Shown: in pieces, positions 41,424-50,503 of the stretch
Layout of the letters: every line of letters starts with the position of its first letter
Numbering within the stretch: position 1 is the first letter of the stretch
Source of the DNA: Kitasatospora sp. SUK 42
Lineage (GTDB): Bacteria > Actinomycetota > Actinomycetes > Streptomycetales > Streptomycetaceae
Assembly (NCBI RefSeq): GCF_015776785.2
Contig: NZ_LFMD02000002.1
Span: 1,116,938-1,180,937, forward strand
Direction: 5' to 3'
DNA: 64,000 bases
Notes under the pieces: model-generated
Database searches by the model: none
What the model saw: the letters and a program-made list of their open reading frames with translations, nothing else
What the model was told of the DNA's origin: nothing
Position numbers and translations under genes: made by a program

Positions 41424-43061
41424 TTACTTCTTGACCTCGACGTCGGTGAAGACCGGGTCACCGAAGGAGTCGAACTTCACGTTCTGGACCTTGTTCGAGT
41501 AGCCGGAGCTGGTCTTGTAGTACCAGAGCGGGATGGCCGGCATGTCCTTGGCCAGAACGGCCTCGGCCTGCTGGTACAGCTCGGCGGTCTTCTCGACCGA
41601 GGTGGCGGCGTCCGCCTCCTTCGACAGCTTGTCGAACTCCGGGCTGGAGTAGTGGGCGTCGTTGGAGGCCGCACCGGTGCCGTAGACGTCACGCAGGAAG
41701 TTGGCGTTCAGCGGGTAGTCCTGCTGCCAGCCGGTGCGCATCATGCTCGGGACCTGCTGCTTGGTGACGATGTCACGGACGGTCTTGAAGTCCGGCTTCG
41801 GGTCACCGAGGCACTCGACGTTGGTCGCCTGCTTGATCGAGTTGCAGACCGCGTCCACCCACTCCTTGTGGCTGCCGTCGGAGTTGTACAGGATGGTGAT
41901 CTTGTTCCCGGGGACGCCGCCACCCTCCTGGATCAGCTGCTTGGCCTTCTCCGGGTTGTACTTGCAGGCGTCGCCGCAGGTGCCGGCCTTGTAGCCCATG
42001 ACGCCGGGCGCCACGAACGAGTCGGCGGGGATGCGGTTGCCGTTCAGCACGGTCTTGGTGATGGTGTCACGGTCGATCGCCATCGAGAGGCCCTGGCGGA
42101 CCTTCTCCTTGCCCGCGGCGTTCCAGTCGCCCTGGTACAGCGCGAAGCTGATGTTCTGGATGGCGCCCTGCGCCTGGTCGACCGCGCGCTTGCCCAGGTC
42201 GTCCTTGTACTTCGGCAGGTCGGTCGAGTCGACCTGGTCCAGGACGTCCAGGGTGTCGGACATCAGGTCCTTGTACGCGGCCTCACCGGTGGCGTAGTTG
42301 CGGAAGACGATGCCGCCGTTCTTCGGCTTGTCGCTGCCCGCGTACTTGTCGAAGGCCTTCACGGTGATGGCCTTGTTGTGCTCCCACGACACGAACTGGT
42401 AGGGGCCGTTGCCGACCGGCTTCTGGCCGTAGCCCGCCGGGTCGGAGAAGAAGCCCTCGGGCAGCGGCGAGAAGGCCGCGTAGCCGAGCTTGTACTGGAA
42501 GTACGAGACCGGGCTGGTCAGCTCGATGGTGAAGTGCGTGTCGTCGACGATCTTCAGACCGGTCATCTCGGTGGCGGTCGGGTCGCCCTTGTCCGGGTGG
42601 ACGGCGTCGTAGCCGACGATGTCGGAGAACCAGGACGAGTTGATCTGGTTGTTCTTGACGTTGGCCGACCAGTTCCAGGCCTTCACGAAGGACGCGGCGG
42701 TGACCGGGGTGCCGTCGTGGAAGGTCCAGCCGGACTTCAGCGTGACGGTGTAGTTCTTGGCGTCGGTGGTCTCGATCTTGTCGGCCACCTGGTTGCGCAG
42801 CGCACCGGTCGCGGGGTCGTAGTCGACGAGCCCCTTGAACAGGTTCTTGATGACACGGCCGCCGATGGTCTCGTTGGCGTTGGCCGGCTGGAGCGGGTTC
42901 TGCGGCTCCCCGCTCTGGTAGCTGAAGGTGCCCGTGGCGTTGACCGCGCCGCCGTCCGAGCTGCCCCCGGAGGAGTCGCTGCTGCCACTGCTACAAGCAG
43001 TCGCGGCGAGGGCGACAGCAACAGCTGCGACAACCCACTTGGCCTGGCTCGCACCGCGCAT
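41424..43061 (-). CDS. Peptide-binding lipoprotein (SBP family 5), operon A
   Basis: 545 residues. ATG with an ideal AGGAGGCAC ribosome binding site. The lipoprotein signal is MRGASQAKWVVAAVAVALAATAC with lipobox ATAC, then a Ser/Gly linker. The mature domain has GTFSYQSGEPQNPLQPANANETIGGRVIKNLFKGLVDYD, WTFHDGTPVTAASFVKAWNWSA, EKVRQGLSMAIDRDTITK and IPLWYYKTSSGYSNKV. First gene of a five-gene importer operon. Streptomycete importers of this kind include BldK, which takes up an extracellular peptide needed for aerial growth; whether this is the functional equivalent is not shown. Confidence 0.95.
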   Translation of the reverse strand: MRGASQAKWVVAAVAVALAATACSSGSSDSSGGSSDGGAVNATGTFSYQSGEPQNPLQPANANETIGGRVIKNLFKGLVDYDPATGALRNQVADKIETTDAKNYTVTLKSGWTFHDGTPVTAASFVKAWNWSANVKNNQINSSWFSDIVGYDAVHPDKGDPTATEMTGLKIVDDTHFTIELTSPVSYFQYKLGYAAFSPLPEGFFSDPAGYGQKPVGNGPYQFVSWEHNKAITVKAFDKYAGSDKPKNGGIVFRNYATGEAAYKDLMSDTLDVLDQVDSTDLPKYKDDLGKRAVDQAQGAIQNISFALYQGDWNAAGKEKVRQGLSMAIDRDTITKTVLNGNRIPADSFVAPGVMGYKAGTCGDACKYNPEKAKQLIQEGGGVPGNKITILYNSDGSHKEWVDAVCNSIKQATNVECLGDPKPDFKTVRDIVTKQQVPSMMRTGWQQDYPLNANFLRDVYGTGAASNDAHYSSPEFDKLSKEADAATSVEKTAELYQQAEAVLAKDMPAIPLWYYKTSSGYSNKVQNVKFDSFGDPVFTDVEVKK

Positions 43062-43424
43062 CGGTGTGCCTCCTGAATTCGACGTTGCAACGAGGAGGGC
43101 ACGACGGAACGGTTGTCACCGGGCCCGTGTGCCGTCCGCGCTCGTGGTTTCGGCGCGCACCCCTGCGCGTTCACCCTTGACCCGAGCCTGACTGCACCCA
43201 CTATCCGTCACGCACGGACACGAAAGTGACCAGTGACGATCTCAATTAGGTCACATGAACAGTCGGTAAGTTTCGAAAACCGGACATTTGAGACATAGCC
43301 AGACAGGCACAAGACGGACAGTCGTCACGGATGACGAACTGTCACGTTCGCTCAGCGGACACTCGGGTGTGATGAGCGCTATTCCGTGAATAACCGCCCC
43401 GACAACTTGGAGTAGTTGAAAAAG
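43062..43424 (-). promoter_or_regulatory. AT-richer leader/promoter region of importer operon A
   Basis: A long non-coding stretch, markedly less GC-rich than its surroundings (especially 43200-43425). It holds an imperfect inverted repeat GACAGTCGTCA/TGACGAACTGTC (43317-43343, one bulge), a spaced GTGACC/GGTCAC pair (about 43226-43254) and TTTCGAAA (43269-43276). It probably carries the operon's promoter and operators plus a long 5' leader. I cannot fix the start site. Confidence 0.5.
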
Positions 43425-43457
43425 TTCGCCCCCCTCTCCAAAGGAAAGGGGGGCGAA
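43425..43457 (-). terminator. Intrinsic terminator of typA
   Basis: On the minus strand, TTCGCCCCCCT and AGGGGGGCGAA form a perfect 11-bp stem (arms 43447-43457 and 43425-43435) followed by CTTTTTC. That makes a textbook stem plus U-tract, 34 nt after the typA stop. Confidence 0.93.
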
Positions 43458-43491
43458 GCATTCCGGCCAATGGCCGTTCAGAGCGTCCGGA

Positions 43492-45396
43492 TCACGCCTT
43501 CTTGGCGCGCGAGGCGGTGCGTCCGCGGTCCTTCTGGTCGAGCACGACCTTACGGATGCGAACCGTCTCCGGGGTCACCTCGATGCACTCGTCCTCGCGG
43601 CAGAACTCCAGCGACTGCTCCAGCGAGAGCTTGCGCGGCGGGACGATCGACTCGGCCACGTCGGCGGTCGAGGACCGCATGTTGGTGAGCTTCTTCTCCT
43701 TGGTGATGTTCACGTCCATGTCGTCGGAGCGCGAGTTCTCACCGACGATCATGCCCTCGTACACCTCGGTGCCCGGCTCGCAGAAGAGCACGCCGCGCTC
43801 CTGGAGGTTGGTCATCGCGAAGGCGGTGACCACACCGGCCCGGTCGGCGACCAGCGAACCGTTGTTGCGGGTGGTCAGGGTGCCGAACCACGGCTCGTGG
43901 CCCTCGTGGATCGAGTGCGCGATGCCGGTGCCGCGGGTGTTGGTGAGGAACTCGGTGCGGAAGCCGATCAGGCCGCGGGACGGGACGACGAACTCCATCC
44001 GGACCCAGCCCGAGCCGTGGTTGGACATGTTGTCCATCCGGCCCTTGCGGATGCCCATGAGCTGCGTGACCGCACCCATGTGCTCCTCCGGCACGTCCAC
44101 CGTGAGGCGCTCGACCGGCTCGTGGGTCTTGCCGTTGACCTCCTTGGTGACCACCTGCGGCTTGCCGACGGTCAGCTCGAAGCCCTCGCGGCGCATGGTC
44201 TCGATCAGGATGGCCAGCGCCAGCTCACCGCGGCCCTGCACCTCCCAGGCGTCCGGACGCTCGGTGTCCAGCACGCGCAGCGAGACGTTACCGATCAGCT
44301 CGCGGTCCAGGCGGTCCTTCACCTGGCGGGCGGTGACCTTGCGGTCGACCTTGGCGCCGGACTTGGCGTCCGCGCCCTTGCCGGAGCCGCCACGGCCGAC
44401 GAGCGGCGAGGTGTTGGTGCCGATGGTCATCGAGATGGCCGGCTCGTCCACCGTGATCAGCGGCAGCGCGATCGGGTTCTCGGGGTCCGCCAGGGTCTCA
44501 CCGATCATGATGTCGCCGATGCCGGCGACGGCGCAGATGTCACCGGGGCCCGCCACCTCGGCCGGCTTGCGGGTGAGCGCCTCGGTCATCAGCAGCTCGG
44601 AGATGCGGACGTTCTGGATCGAGCCGTCGCGCTTGATCCAGGCCACGGTCTGGCCCTTGCGCAGCTCGCCCTGCTCGACGCGCAGCAGCGCGATGCGGCC
44701 GAGGAAGTTGTCGGCGTCCAGGTTGGTGACGTGCGCCTGGAGCGGGGCGCCCTCGTCGTAGCTCGGGGCCGGGACGTGCTCCAGCAGCGTGGAGAAGAAC
44801 GGCTCCAGGTTGGTGCTGTCGGCGGGAACGGTGCCGTTCTCCGGCTTGGTCAGCGAGGCGACGCCGTCACGGGCACAGGCGTAGACGATCGGGAACTCGA
44901 TCTGGTCCTCGTCCGCGTCCAGGTCCAGGAACAGGTCGTAGGTCTCGTTGATGACCTCGTCGATCCGGGAGTCCGGGCGGTCGGTCTTGTTGATGCACAG
45001 GATGACGGGCAGGCGGGCGCTGAGCGCCTTGCGGAGCACGAAGCGGGTCTGCGGCAGCGGACCCTCGGAGGCGTCGACCAGCAGGACCACCGCGTCCACC
45101 ATCGACAGACCGCGCTCGACCTCGCCACCGAAGTCGGCGTGGCCCGGGGTGTCGATGATGTTGATGGTGATCGGCGCGCCACCGTCCTTCGGGTGGTACT
45201 TGACCGCCGTGTTCTTCGCGAGAATGGTGATGCCCTTCTCGCGCTCCAGGTCGTTCGAGTCCATCATCCGGTCGTCGAGCTGCTGGTGGGCGGCGAAGGC
45301 GCCGGCCTGCTTCAGCATGGCGTCGACCAGCGTGGTCTTGCCATGGTCGACGTGGGCGACGATGGCGACGTTACGGATGTCGTTGCGCGTGGGCAT
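43492..45396 (-). CDS. typA: Translational GTPase TypA/BipA
   Basis: Ribosome-associated GTPase of the EF-G/LepA group that helps 50S assembly and stress growth. 634 residues from MPTRNDIRNVAIVAHVDHGKTTLVDAML. G1 AHVDHGKT, switch I around REKGITILAKNTAV, G3 DTPGHADFGGEVER, G4 NKTD. EF-G-like domains II, III and V follow (DAWEVQGRGELALAILIETMRREGFEL, HEPVERLTVDVPEEHMGAV), then the TypA-specific C-terminal domain (TEVYEGMIVGENSRSDDMDVNITKEKKLTNMRSS). A conserved R/K-rich tail ends it. Full length. It has its own terminator. Confidence 0.98.
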   Translation of the reverse strand: MPTRNDIRNVAIVAHVDHGKTTLVDAMLKQAGAFAAHQQLDDRMMDSNDLEREKGITILAKNTAVKYHPKDGGAPITINIIDTPGHADFGGEVERGLSMVDAVVLLVDASEGPLPQTRFVLRKALSARLPVILCINKTDRPDSRIDEVINETYDLFLDLDADEDQIEFPIVYACARDGVASLTKPENGTVPADSTNLEPFFSTLLEHVPAPSYDEGAPLQAHVTNLDADNFLGRIALLRVEQGELRKGQTVAWIKRDGSIQNVRISELLMTEALTRKPAEVAGPGDICAVAGIGDIMIGETLADPENPIALPLITVDEPAISMTIGTNTSPLVGRGGSGKGADAKSGAKVDRKVTARQVKDRLDRELIGNVSLRVLDTERPDAWEVQGRGELALAILIETMRREGFELTVGKPQVVTKEVNGKTHEPVERLTVDVPEEHMGAVTQLMGIRKGRMDNMSNHGSGWVRMEFVVPSRGLIGFRTEFLTNTRGTGIAHSIHEGHEPWFGTLTTRNNGSLVADRAGVVTAFAMTNLQERGVLFCEPGTEVYEGMIVGENSRSDDMDVNITKEKKLTNMRSSTADVAESIVPPRKLSLEQSLEFCREDECIEVTPETVRIRKVVLDQKDRGRTASRAKKA

Positions 45397-45647
45397 GCCT
45401 AGCGGATTCTCCCGGAATCGTGGGTTACGGCGGGCCCGGCCGCGGGACGCGCACCTGCGGCCCTGTCGGCCGCCGCCACCCGTTCCGCCTTCTACTACCG
45501 GTCCACCCGCCGGGCATCTGGACATGCCTCGGCTTTTCCCTATGGTACGGGGAAGCGCCCAGGGGAGCAGAAACGAGCTGGTCGAGCGGGATCAAGATCA
45601 CAAGCGGGTCACGTGCTCTTCATCCGGCGGTCACCCTCCGACACTCC
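45397..45647 (-). promoter_or_regulatory. Region upstream of typA
   Basis: Between typA and the next lipoprotein gene. It must hold the typA promoter. A less GC-rich segment at 45530-45610 is the likely zone, but I see no good -35/-10 pair. GGAGAA at 45408-45412 is the probable ribosome binding site. No coding frame is supported. Confidence 0.35.
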
Positions 45648-45715
45648 CCCGTTCGCGCTCCGACCACTCCGGGAGCGCGAACGGGCGGGCCCGGAGGGAG
45701 TGCCTCCGAACCCGC
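45648..45715 (-). terminator. Double terminator hairpin after lipoprotein gene
   Basis: CCCGTTCGCGCTCC and GGAGCGCGAACGGG (45648-45661, 45672-45685) form a perfect 14-bp stem. A second hairpin, GCGGG..GGAGG/CCTCC..CCCGC (45685-45697, 45703-45715), lies between it and the stop at 45728. Together they insulate typA from the upstream gene. Confidence 0.85.
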
Positions 45716-45727
45716 CCGATCCGGCGC

Positions 45728-47542
45728 CTAGCGGCTCCAGCCCACGTCCTGGAAGCGCGGCCAGCCGAAGCCCCACGCACCCGCCCCGACCACCCCGGTC
45801 CGCACCCCGACCAGCTCCGGCCGCTGGTAGAGCGGCACCGAGTGCCCGAGCCGCCAGATCTGTACGTCCGCCTCCTGGAGCAGGTCCAGCCGGGTCGTCT
45901 GGTCGAGCTCGGCGACCGCCAGGTCGAACAGCCGGTCGATCTCGTCGGAGCCGCTGCGGCCGTAGTTCCTGCCGACCGCGACGGTCCCGTCGGGGTCCGG
46001 CCGGGGCTTGGCGTACGTGGCCCGCTGCTCGCCCGCCGGGCTGAGGCCGACCGGCCAGGAGAAGAGGGCCAGGTCGTAGTCCCCGTTGGCCAGGTGGTCC
46101 TTGACGAAGTCCTCGGCGGCCGCCGCCACCGGCCTCACCTCGATGCCGGACTCGGCGAGGTCGGCGGTGAGCGCGTCGGCGGTGCGCTTGGCGGTCGCGG
46201 AGCCGGCCGGGACGAGCAGGGTCAGCGCGAGGTCCTTGCCGTCCTTGCTCCGGACGCCGTCGCCGGACCGCTTCCAGCCCGCCTCGTCCAGCAGCCGGGC
46301 GGCGTCCGCCGGTCCGGCCGCGGCGCTGTTGTCCCGGTAGCCCTCCTGGTCCTCGGCGAACAGGTGGCTGCCGAGCGGGGCGGCCGGCAGGCCGAGCGGG
46401 CCGAGCGCGGCCTCGGCGATCCGCCGCCGGTCGACCGCCCGGCCGAGCGCCTGCCGGACGGCCGGGTCGGTGAGCGGGCCGCGGTCGGCGTTGACGGTGA
46501 GCTGGGTGAGCGAGGCGGCGGCGGCCCGGTGCACGGTGACGCCCGGCAGCGACTCGGCCCGCCGCAGCGCCAGCTCCGCCGCCTCGGGCGCCGCGGCCGG
46601 CGGGGCGGCGGCGGGCTGGCCGGCGGAGCCGTCCGAGGGGCTCGCGGAGGACGGTTCGGGCACCGCCCGGTCCACCGCCGCGGTGAGCGGGGCGACGTCC
46701 AGCTGCTCCTGGTTCAGCTGGTCCAGCCGCTGCTCGGGCGGCGCGGCGAGGAACTCGATCCGGTCCGACTTCGGCTTGTCCCCCCACCACGCCGGGTTGC
46801 GCACCACGGTCACCCGCCCGCCCTCGGCGTCGTACCGGGAGAGGGTGTACGGCCCGGCGCTCGGGTGGCCCTTGCCGGTCAGCGCCCGGTTGAAGGCGCC
46901 GGGCGTGGCGGTCTCGGCGGCCGGGTAGAGCGGCCCGAACAGCGATCGCCACTCGGCGTACGGCTGCCGGAAGGTCACCTTGACCTCGTGCGGGTCGGCA
47001 CCCTGGACGACCGAGTCGATCGCGTCGTACCCGGCGGGGTGTCCACCCTCGTAGTCCGGGTCCAGGCCGGAGAGGGCACCCCGCTGGGCGGCGAGGTCGG
47101 CGGCCGACAGCGGGGTGCCGTCGCTCCAGACCGCGTGCGGGTTGAGCCGGTAGGTGACCACCTGCGGCAGCTGCCCGTACGGGGTGGACTCGGCGCTGGC
47201 CAGGTAGTCCGGGTCGGGGACGAACCGGCCGTGCTCGTCCGGCCGGAACAGCGAGGGGTACAGGGCGTGGGCGACCAGCGCCGAGTCGGCGGTCGCGCCC
47301 TGCTGGTAGACGTTGAGCGTGGCCGGGACGCCGTCCACCGCCCACCGCAGCGTGCCGCCGTCCCGGACGGCGGTGCGGTCGGTGGCCCGGACGTCGCCGG
47401 TGGTGGCGGTGGGATCGGCCCGGGCCGGGGCGGGTTCGGGGGTACGGCCCGGGGCCGGGCCGTCGGAACAACCGCCGAGACCGGCGGTGAGCAGCAGCGC
47501 GGCGGCTGCGGCGGTGAGCTGGCGGACGCGCATGGCGGACAT
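45728..47542 (-). CDS. Peptide-binding lipoprotein (SBP family 5), orphan
   Basis: 604 residues. Lipoprotein signal RVRQLTAAAAALLLTAGLGGC with lipobox LGGC. Family-5 hallmarks are GGTLRWAVDGVPATLNVYQQG, AVWSDGTPLSAADLAAQ, NPAWWGDKPKSDRIEF, LTVNADRGPLTDPAVRQALGRAVDRRRIAE and YRDNSAAAGPADAARLLDEAGWK. A Pro/Ala/Ser insert (about 290-325) interrupts the domain. I chose the ATG of MSAMRVRQ; the ATG three codons later is as likely, and neither has a clear ribosome binding site. No permease genes adjoin it. It is most similar in layout to the orphan lipoprotein at 29.6 kb. Confidence 0.92.
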   Translation of the reverse strand: MSAMRVRQLTAAAAALLLTAGLGGCSDGPAPGRTPEPAPARADPTATTGDVRATDRTAVRDGGTLRWAVDGVPATLNVYQQGATADSALVAHALYPSLFRPDEHGRFVPDPDYLASAESTPYGQLPQVVTYRLNPHAVWSDGTPLSAADLAAQRGALSGLDPDYEGGHPAGYDAIDSVVQGADPHEVKVTFRQPYAEWRSLFGPLYPAAETATPGAFNRALTGKGHPSAGPYTLSRYDAEGGRVTVVRNPAWWGDKPKSDRIEFLAAPPEQRLDQLNQEQLDVAPLTAAVDRAVPEPSSASPSDGSAGQPAAAPPAAAPEAAELALRRAESLPGVTVHRAAAASLTQLTVNADRGPLTDPAVRQALGRAVDRRRIAEAALGPLGLPAAPLGSHLFAEDQEGYRDNSAAAGPADAARLLDEAGWKRSGDGVRSKDGKDLALTLLVPAGSATAKRTADALTADLAESGIEVRPVAAAAEDFVKDHLANGDYDLALFSWPVGLSPAGEQRATYAKPRPDPDGTVAVGRNYGRSGSDEIDRLFDLAVAELDQTTRLDLLQEADVQIWRLGHSVPLYQRPELVGVRTGVVGAGAWGFGWPRFQDVGWSR

Positions 47543-47623
47543 GGAACGCCGCCGGGGCGGCCCCGCCCGCGCCGACACGGCGGGCCGCCGGGCGACAGCA
47601 CCCGGACGGCCCACCAGGGCGGC

Positions 47624-50338
47624 CTACAGCGCCAGCTCGAACCAGACGATCTTGCCCTTGGGCGTGCGCCGGCTGCCCCAGCGTTCGGCCAGCAGGCTGA
47701 CCAGTTGCAGGCCGCGCCCGCCCTCGTCGGTCTCCTGGGCACGCCGCTGCCGGGGCTGCGCGTAGCCGTCGTCCCAGACCTCGCAGACCAGGCCGCGCTC
47801 GCGCAGCAGCCGCAGCCGGATCTCGCCCCGGCCGTGCTTGAGCGCGTTGGTCACCAGCTCGCTGACCAGCAGCTCGGTGGTGTCGACCAGCTCCTCCAGG
47901 CCGCGGGAGAGCAGCCAGCTACAGGCCAGCTCGCGGGCCTTGGCGACGGAGGTGGGCTCCGGCGGCAGGAACCAGTTGCCGACGGCGTCCTCGGGGAAGG
48001 CGTGCACCTTGGCCATCAGCAGCGCGATGTCGTCCTCGCCGTGGTGCGGGTCCAGCTCGCCGAGGACGTGGTCGCAGAGGTCCTCCAGGCCCTTGCCGCG
48101 GTCGGCGAGCGCGGCGCGGAAGGCGCGCAGGCCCTCGTCCAGCTGGTGCTTGCGGCTCTCCACCAGGCCGTCGGTGTAGAGGCCGAGCACGGCACCGTCC
48201 GGGAGGGTCAGCTCGACCTCCTCGAAGGGCTCGCCGCCGACGCCGAGCGGCAGGCCGGGCGGCACGTCGAGCATCCGGGCGGGCTCGCCGGGGCTGAGCA
48301 GAACGGGCGGCAGGTGGCCGGCGTTGGCGAACACGCAGCGGCGGGTGACGGCGTCGTAGACCGCGTAGACGCAGGTGGCCAGGTAGACCTCGCGGGCCTC
48401 CTCGTCGGCGGTCGAGGTGAGCCGGCCGTACTGGGTGGGCGGGCCGACCGGGACGGAGTCGTCGCCCAGCCCGCGGGCGATCTCGTCCAGGGCGCCGAGC
48501 ACCTCGGCCGGGTCGAGGTCGAGCATCGCGAGGGTGCGTACGGCGGTCCGCAACTGCCCCATGGCGACGGCGGCGCGCAGGCCGCGGCCCATCACGTCGC
48601 CGATGACCAGGGCGGTGCGGTTGCCGGGCAGCGGGATGACGTCGAACCAGTCGCCGCCGACCTCGGTGTTGTTGTTGCTGGGCAGGTAGCGGCAGGCGAT
48701 CTCCAGGCCGCTGGCGGCCGGATTGCCCGGGGGCAGCAGGCTGCGCTGGAGGATCAGCGCGCGCTCGTGCTCGCGGCGGTAGAGCCGGGCGTTGTCGATG
48801 CAGACGGCGGCGCGGGCGACGAGTTCCTCGGCGATCGCGACGTCACGGGCGTCGAAGGGCTCGCTGCCGATCGCCCGGGAGAGCTGGACCAGCCCGAGCA
48901 CCTGGTCGCGGGCGACCAGCGGGACGATCAGGGTGGAGCGCAGCAGCGGGTCGCGCCCGGGGTCGGGGACGACGCTGCGGCCGGTGCGCAGCGCCCGGGC
49001 GTGCGGGGAGCGGCGCGGGTAGCAGAGGGTGCCGCCGGCCTCGGCGATCGGCAGGCTGGTGATCGAGCCGAGCACCGAGGAGGCGCCGCCGAGCACGCTG
49101 GAGACGGCGACCCGGCGCAGTTCGCCGCTGCCGTCGGTGAGCACGGTGTCGCCGAGCCGCCCGGCGCTGGGGACGGTCTCGCCGGAGAGCAGCGCGGTGT
49201 AGAGGTCGACGGTGGCGAGGTCGCAGAACGGCGGGACGACGACGTCCAGCAGTTCCTTGGCGGTGGTCTCCAGGTCGAGGGTGGAGCCGATGTGCGCGCT
49301 GGCCTCGTTGAGCAGGGCGAGGTTGCGGCGCACGCCGTCGGCCTCGCGCTCGGCGACGTGCCGGCTGGTGACGTCGGAGACCTGCCCGGCCACGCCCATC
49401 GGCTGCCCGGCCGAGCCGTTGAGCCGGTACAGCGAGATGGCCCAGAGCCGGTTGCCCTCGCGGGTCGGGACGGCGCCGTGGAAGCGCAGGTCGAAGACGG
49501 GCTCGCCGGTGGCGAGGACCTTGCGCAGGGCGGCGGTGAGCCGGTCGGCCTCGGAGGGCGGGAAGAGGTCGTGCGCGGTGAGGCCCTCCAGGTCGGTGGG
49601 GACGAGTCCCATGCCGGAGGCGAAGGCGTCGTTGACCCGCTGGAGCCGTAGCCGGTCGTCGAAGAGCACGAAGCCGGTGGGGGTCTGGCCGAAGACGGCC
49701 TCGGAGGCGGCGAGGTCGGTCTCGATCCGGCGCAGCCGCCCGAGGTCGACGGCCAGACAGGTGGCGCCCGCGGTGGGCAGGGCGCTGTCGGGCATCAGGT
49801 AGAGCTCGGCGAGGCCCTCGCCGCCGGCGGCGTCCCGGTACGGGGTGGTGCCGACCCACTCCTCGCCGGCCAGGGTGCGCTCCAGCCGGGTGCGGCCGCG
49901 CTGCCACAGTTCGCGGGGGACGAAGGTGGTGATCGGGTCGGAGCCGACGGCCTCGGCGGCGGGGACGCCGAAGAACTCGGCGGCGCGCTCGCTCCACTGG
50001 CTGATCCGCCCGTCGGGGCCGATCGCGAAGGTCGCGACCCGGATGTAGTCGTAGATCGAGCCGGGGTCGCCGGCGCCCCAGGACCGCTCCTCGGCGGCGG
50101 GGTAGGCCGCGGGGCGGGCGGCGGGCCGGACGCCGTGGCCCGGGCCCGTGCTCCTGGTGTCCGGCGGCGCCGCCGGGACGGGCAGGTGCGAGGAACCGGC
50201 CTGCCCGGGTACGACGGCATGACCGCTGCTGCTCGGCGCGTTCCGCGCCGGAGTGCTGTTCAACGGACCGACCCCTCCAACCCGCGACCGTCCGGATGTC
50301 GAGAAGACCGAGTATTCATCATCGAGGGGTGCGTTCAC
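47624..50338 (-). CDS. PAS-PAS-GAF-PP2C phosphatase fused to HATPase (SpoIIE/RsbU type)
   Basis: 904 residues. Disordered N-terminus (to about 90), PAS 1 (IYDYIRVATFAIGPDGRISQWSERAAEFFG), PAS 2 (AVFGQTPTGFVLFDDRLRLQRVNDAF), GAF (about 350-505). PP2C/SpoIIE phosphatase with metal motifs GGDWFDVIPLPGNRTALVIGDVMGRGL and LGLYTDGLVE...DDIALLMAK. C-terminal anti-sigma-type HATPase_c domain (VDTTELLVSELVTNALKHG, DEGGRGLQLVSLLAERWG). Such fusions dephosphorylate anti-anti-sigma factors and can also phosphorylate them. No STAS or sigma partner is in the window. GTG start with GAGGG upstream. Confidence 0.93.
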   Translation of the reverse strand: MNAPLDDEYSVFSTSGRSRVGGVGPLNSTPARNAPSSSGHAVVPGQAGSSHLPVPAAPPDTRSTGPGHGVRPAARPAAYPAAEERSWGAGDPGSIYDYIRVATFAIGPDGRISQWSERAAEFFGVPAAEAVGSDPITTFVPRELWQRGRTRLERTLAGEEWVGTTPYRDAAGGEGLAELYLMPDSALPTAGATCLAVDLGRLRRIETDLAASEAVFGQTPTGFVLFDDRLRLQRVNDAFASGMGLVPTDLEGLTAHDLFPPSEADRLTAALRKVLATGEPVFDLRFHGAVPTREGNRLWAISLYRLNGSAGQPMGVAGQVSDVTSRHVAEREADGVRRNLALLNEASAHIGSTLDLETTAKELLDVVVPPFCDLATVDLYTALLSGETVPSAGRLGDTVLTDGSGELRRVAVSSVLGGASSVLGSITSLPIAEAGGTLCYPRRSPHARALRTGRSVVPDPGRDPLLRSTLIVPLVARDQVLGLVQLSRAIGSEPFDARDVAIAEELVARAAVCIDNARLYRREHERALILQRSLLPPGNPAASGLEIACRYLPSNNNTEVGGDWFDVIPLPGNRTALVIGDVMGRGLRAAVAMGQLRTAVRTLAMLDLDPAEVLGALDEIARGLGDDSVPVGPPTQYGRLTSTADEEAREVYLATCVYAVYDAVTRRCVFANAGHLPPVLLSPGEPARMLDVPPGLPLGVGGEPFEEVELTLPDGAVLGLYTDGLVESRKHQLDEGLRAFRAALADRGKGLEDLCDHVLGELDPHHGEDDIALLMAKVHAFPEDAVGNWFLPPEPTSVAKARELACSWLLSRGLEELVDTTELLVSELVTNALKHGRGEIRLRLLRERGLVCEVWDDGYAQPRQRRAQETDEGGRGLQLVSLLAERWGSRRTPKGKIVWFELAL

Positions 50339-50503
50339 ACGCCCTCAACATCACAACATCAGATCGGGCGAAGGTTTTTGTCCTACCGCCCGCGCAACCA
50401 CAATGCCACGCCCGCGCCCCCTTCCGGAGCGCGCGCTCCCCCTGGGCGCCCGATGGCATATGCAGCACTGTTCTACTCGCGTTCTACTCGCCTCATGATC
50501 CGC

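Noticed and set aside
44948..49651. A 1567-residue plus-strand open frame across typA, the lipoprotein and the PP2C protein
   Set aside because: Antisense artefact of high GC third-position bias; runs through three recognisable minus-strand genes and encodes low-complexity sequence.
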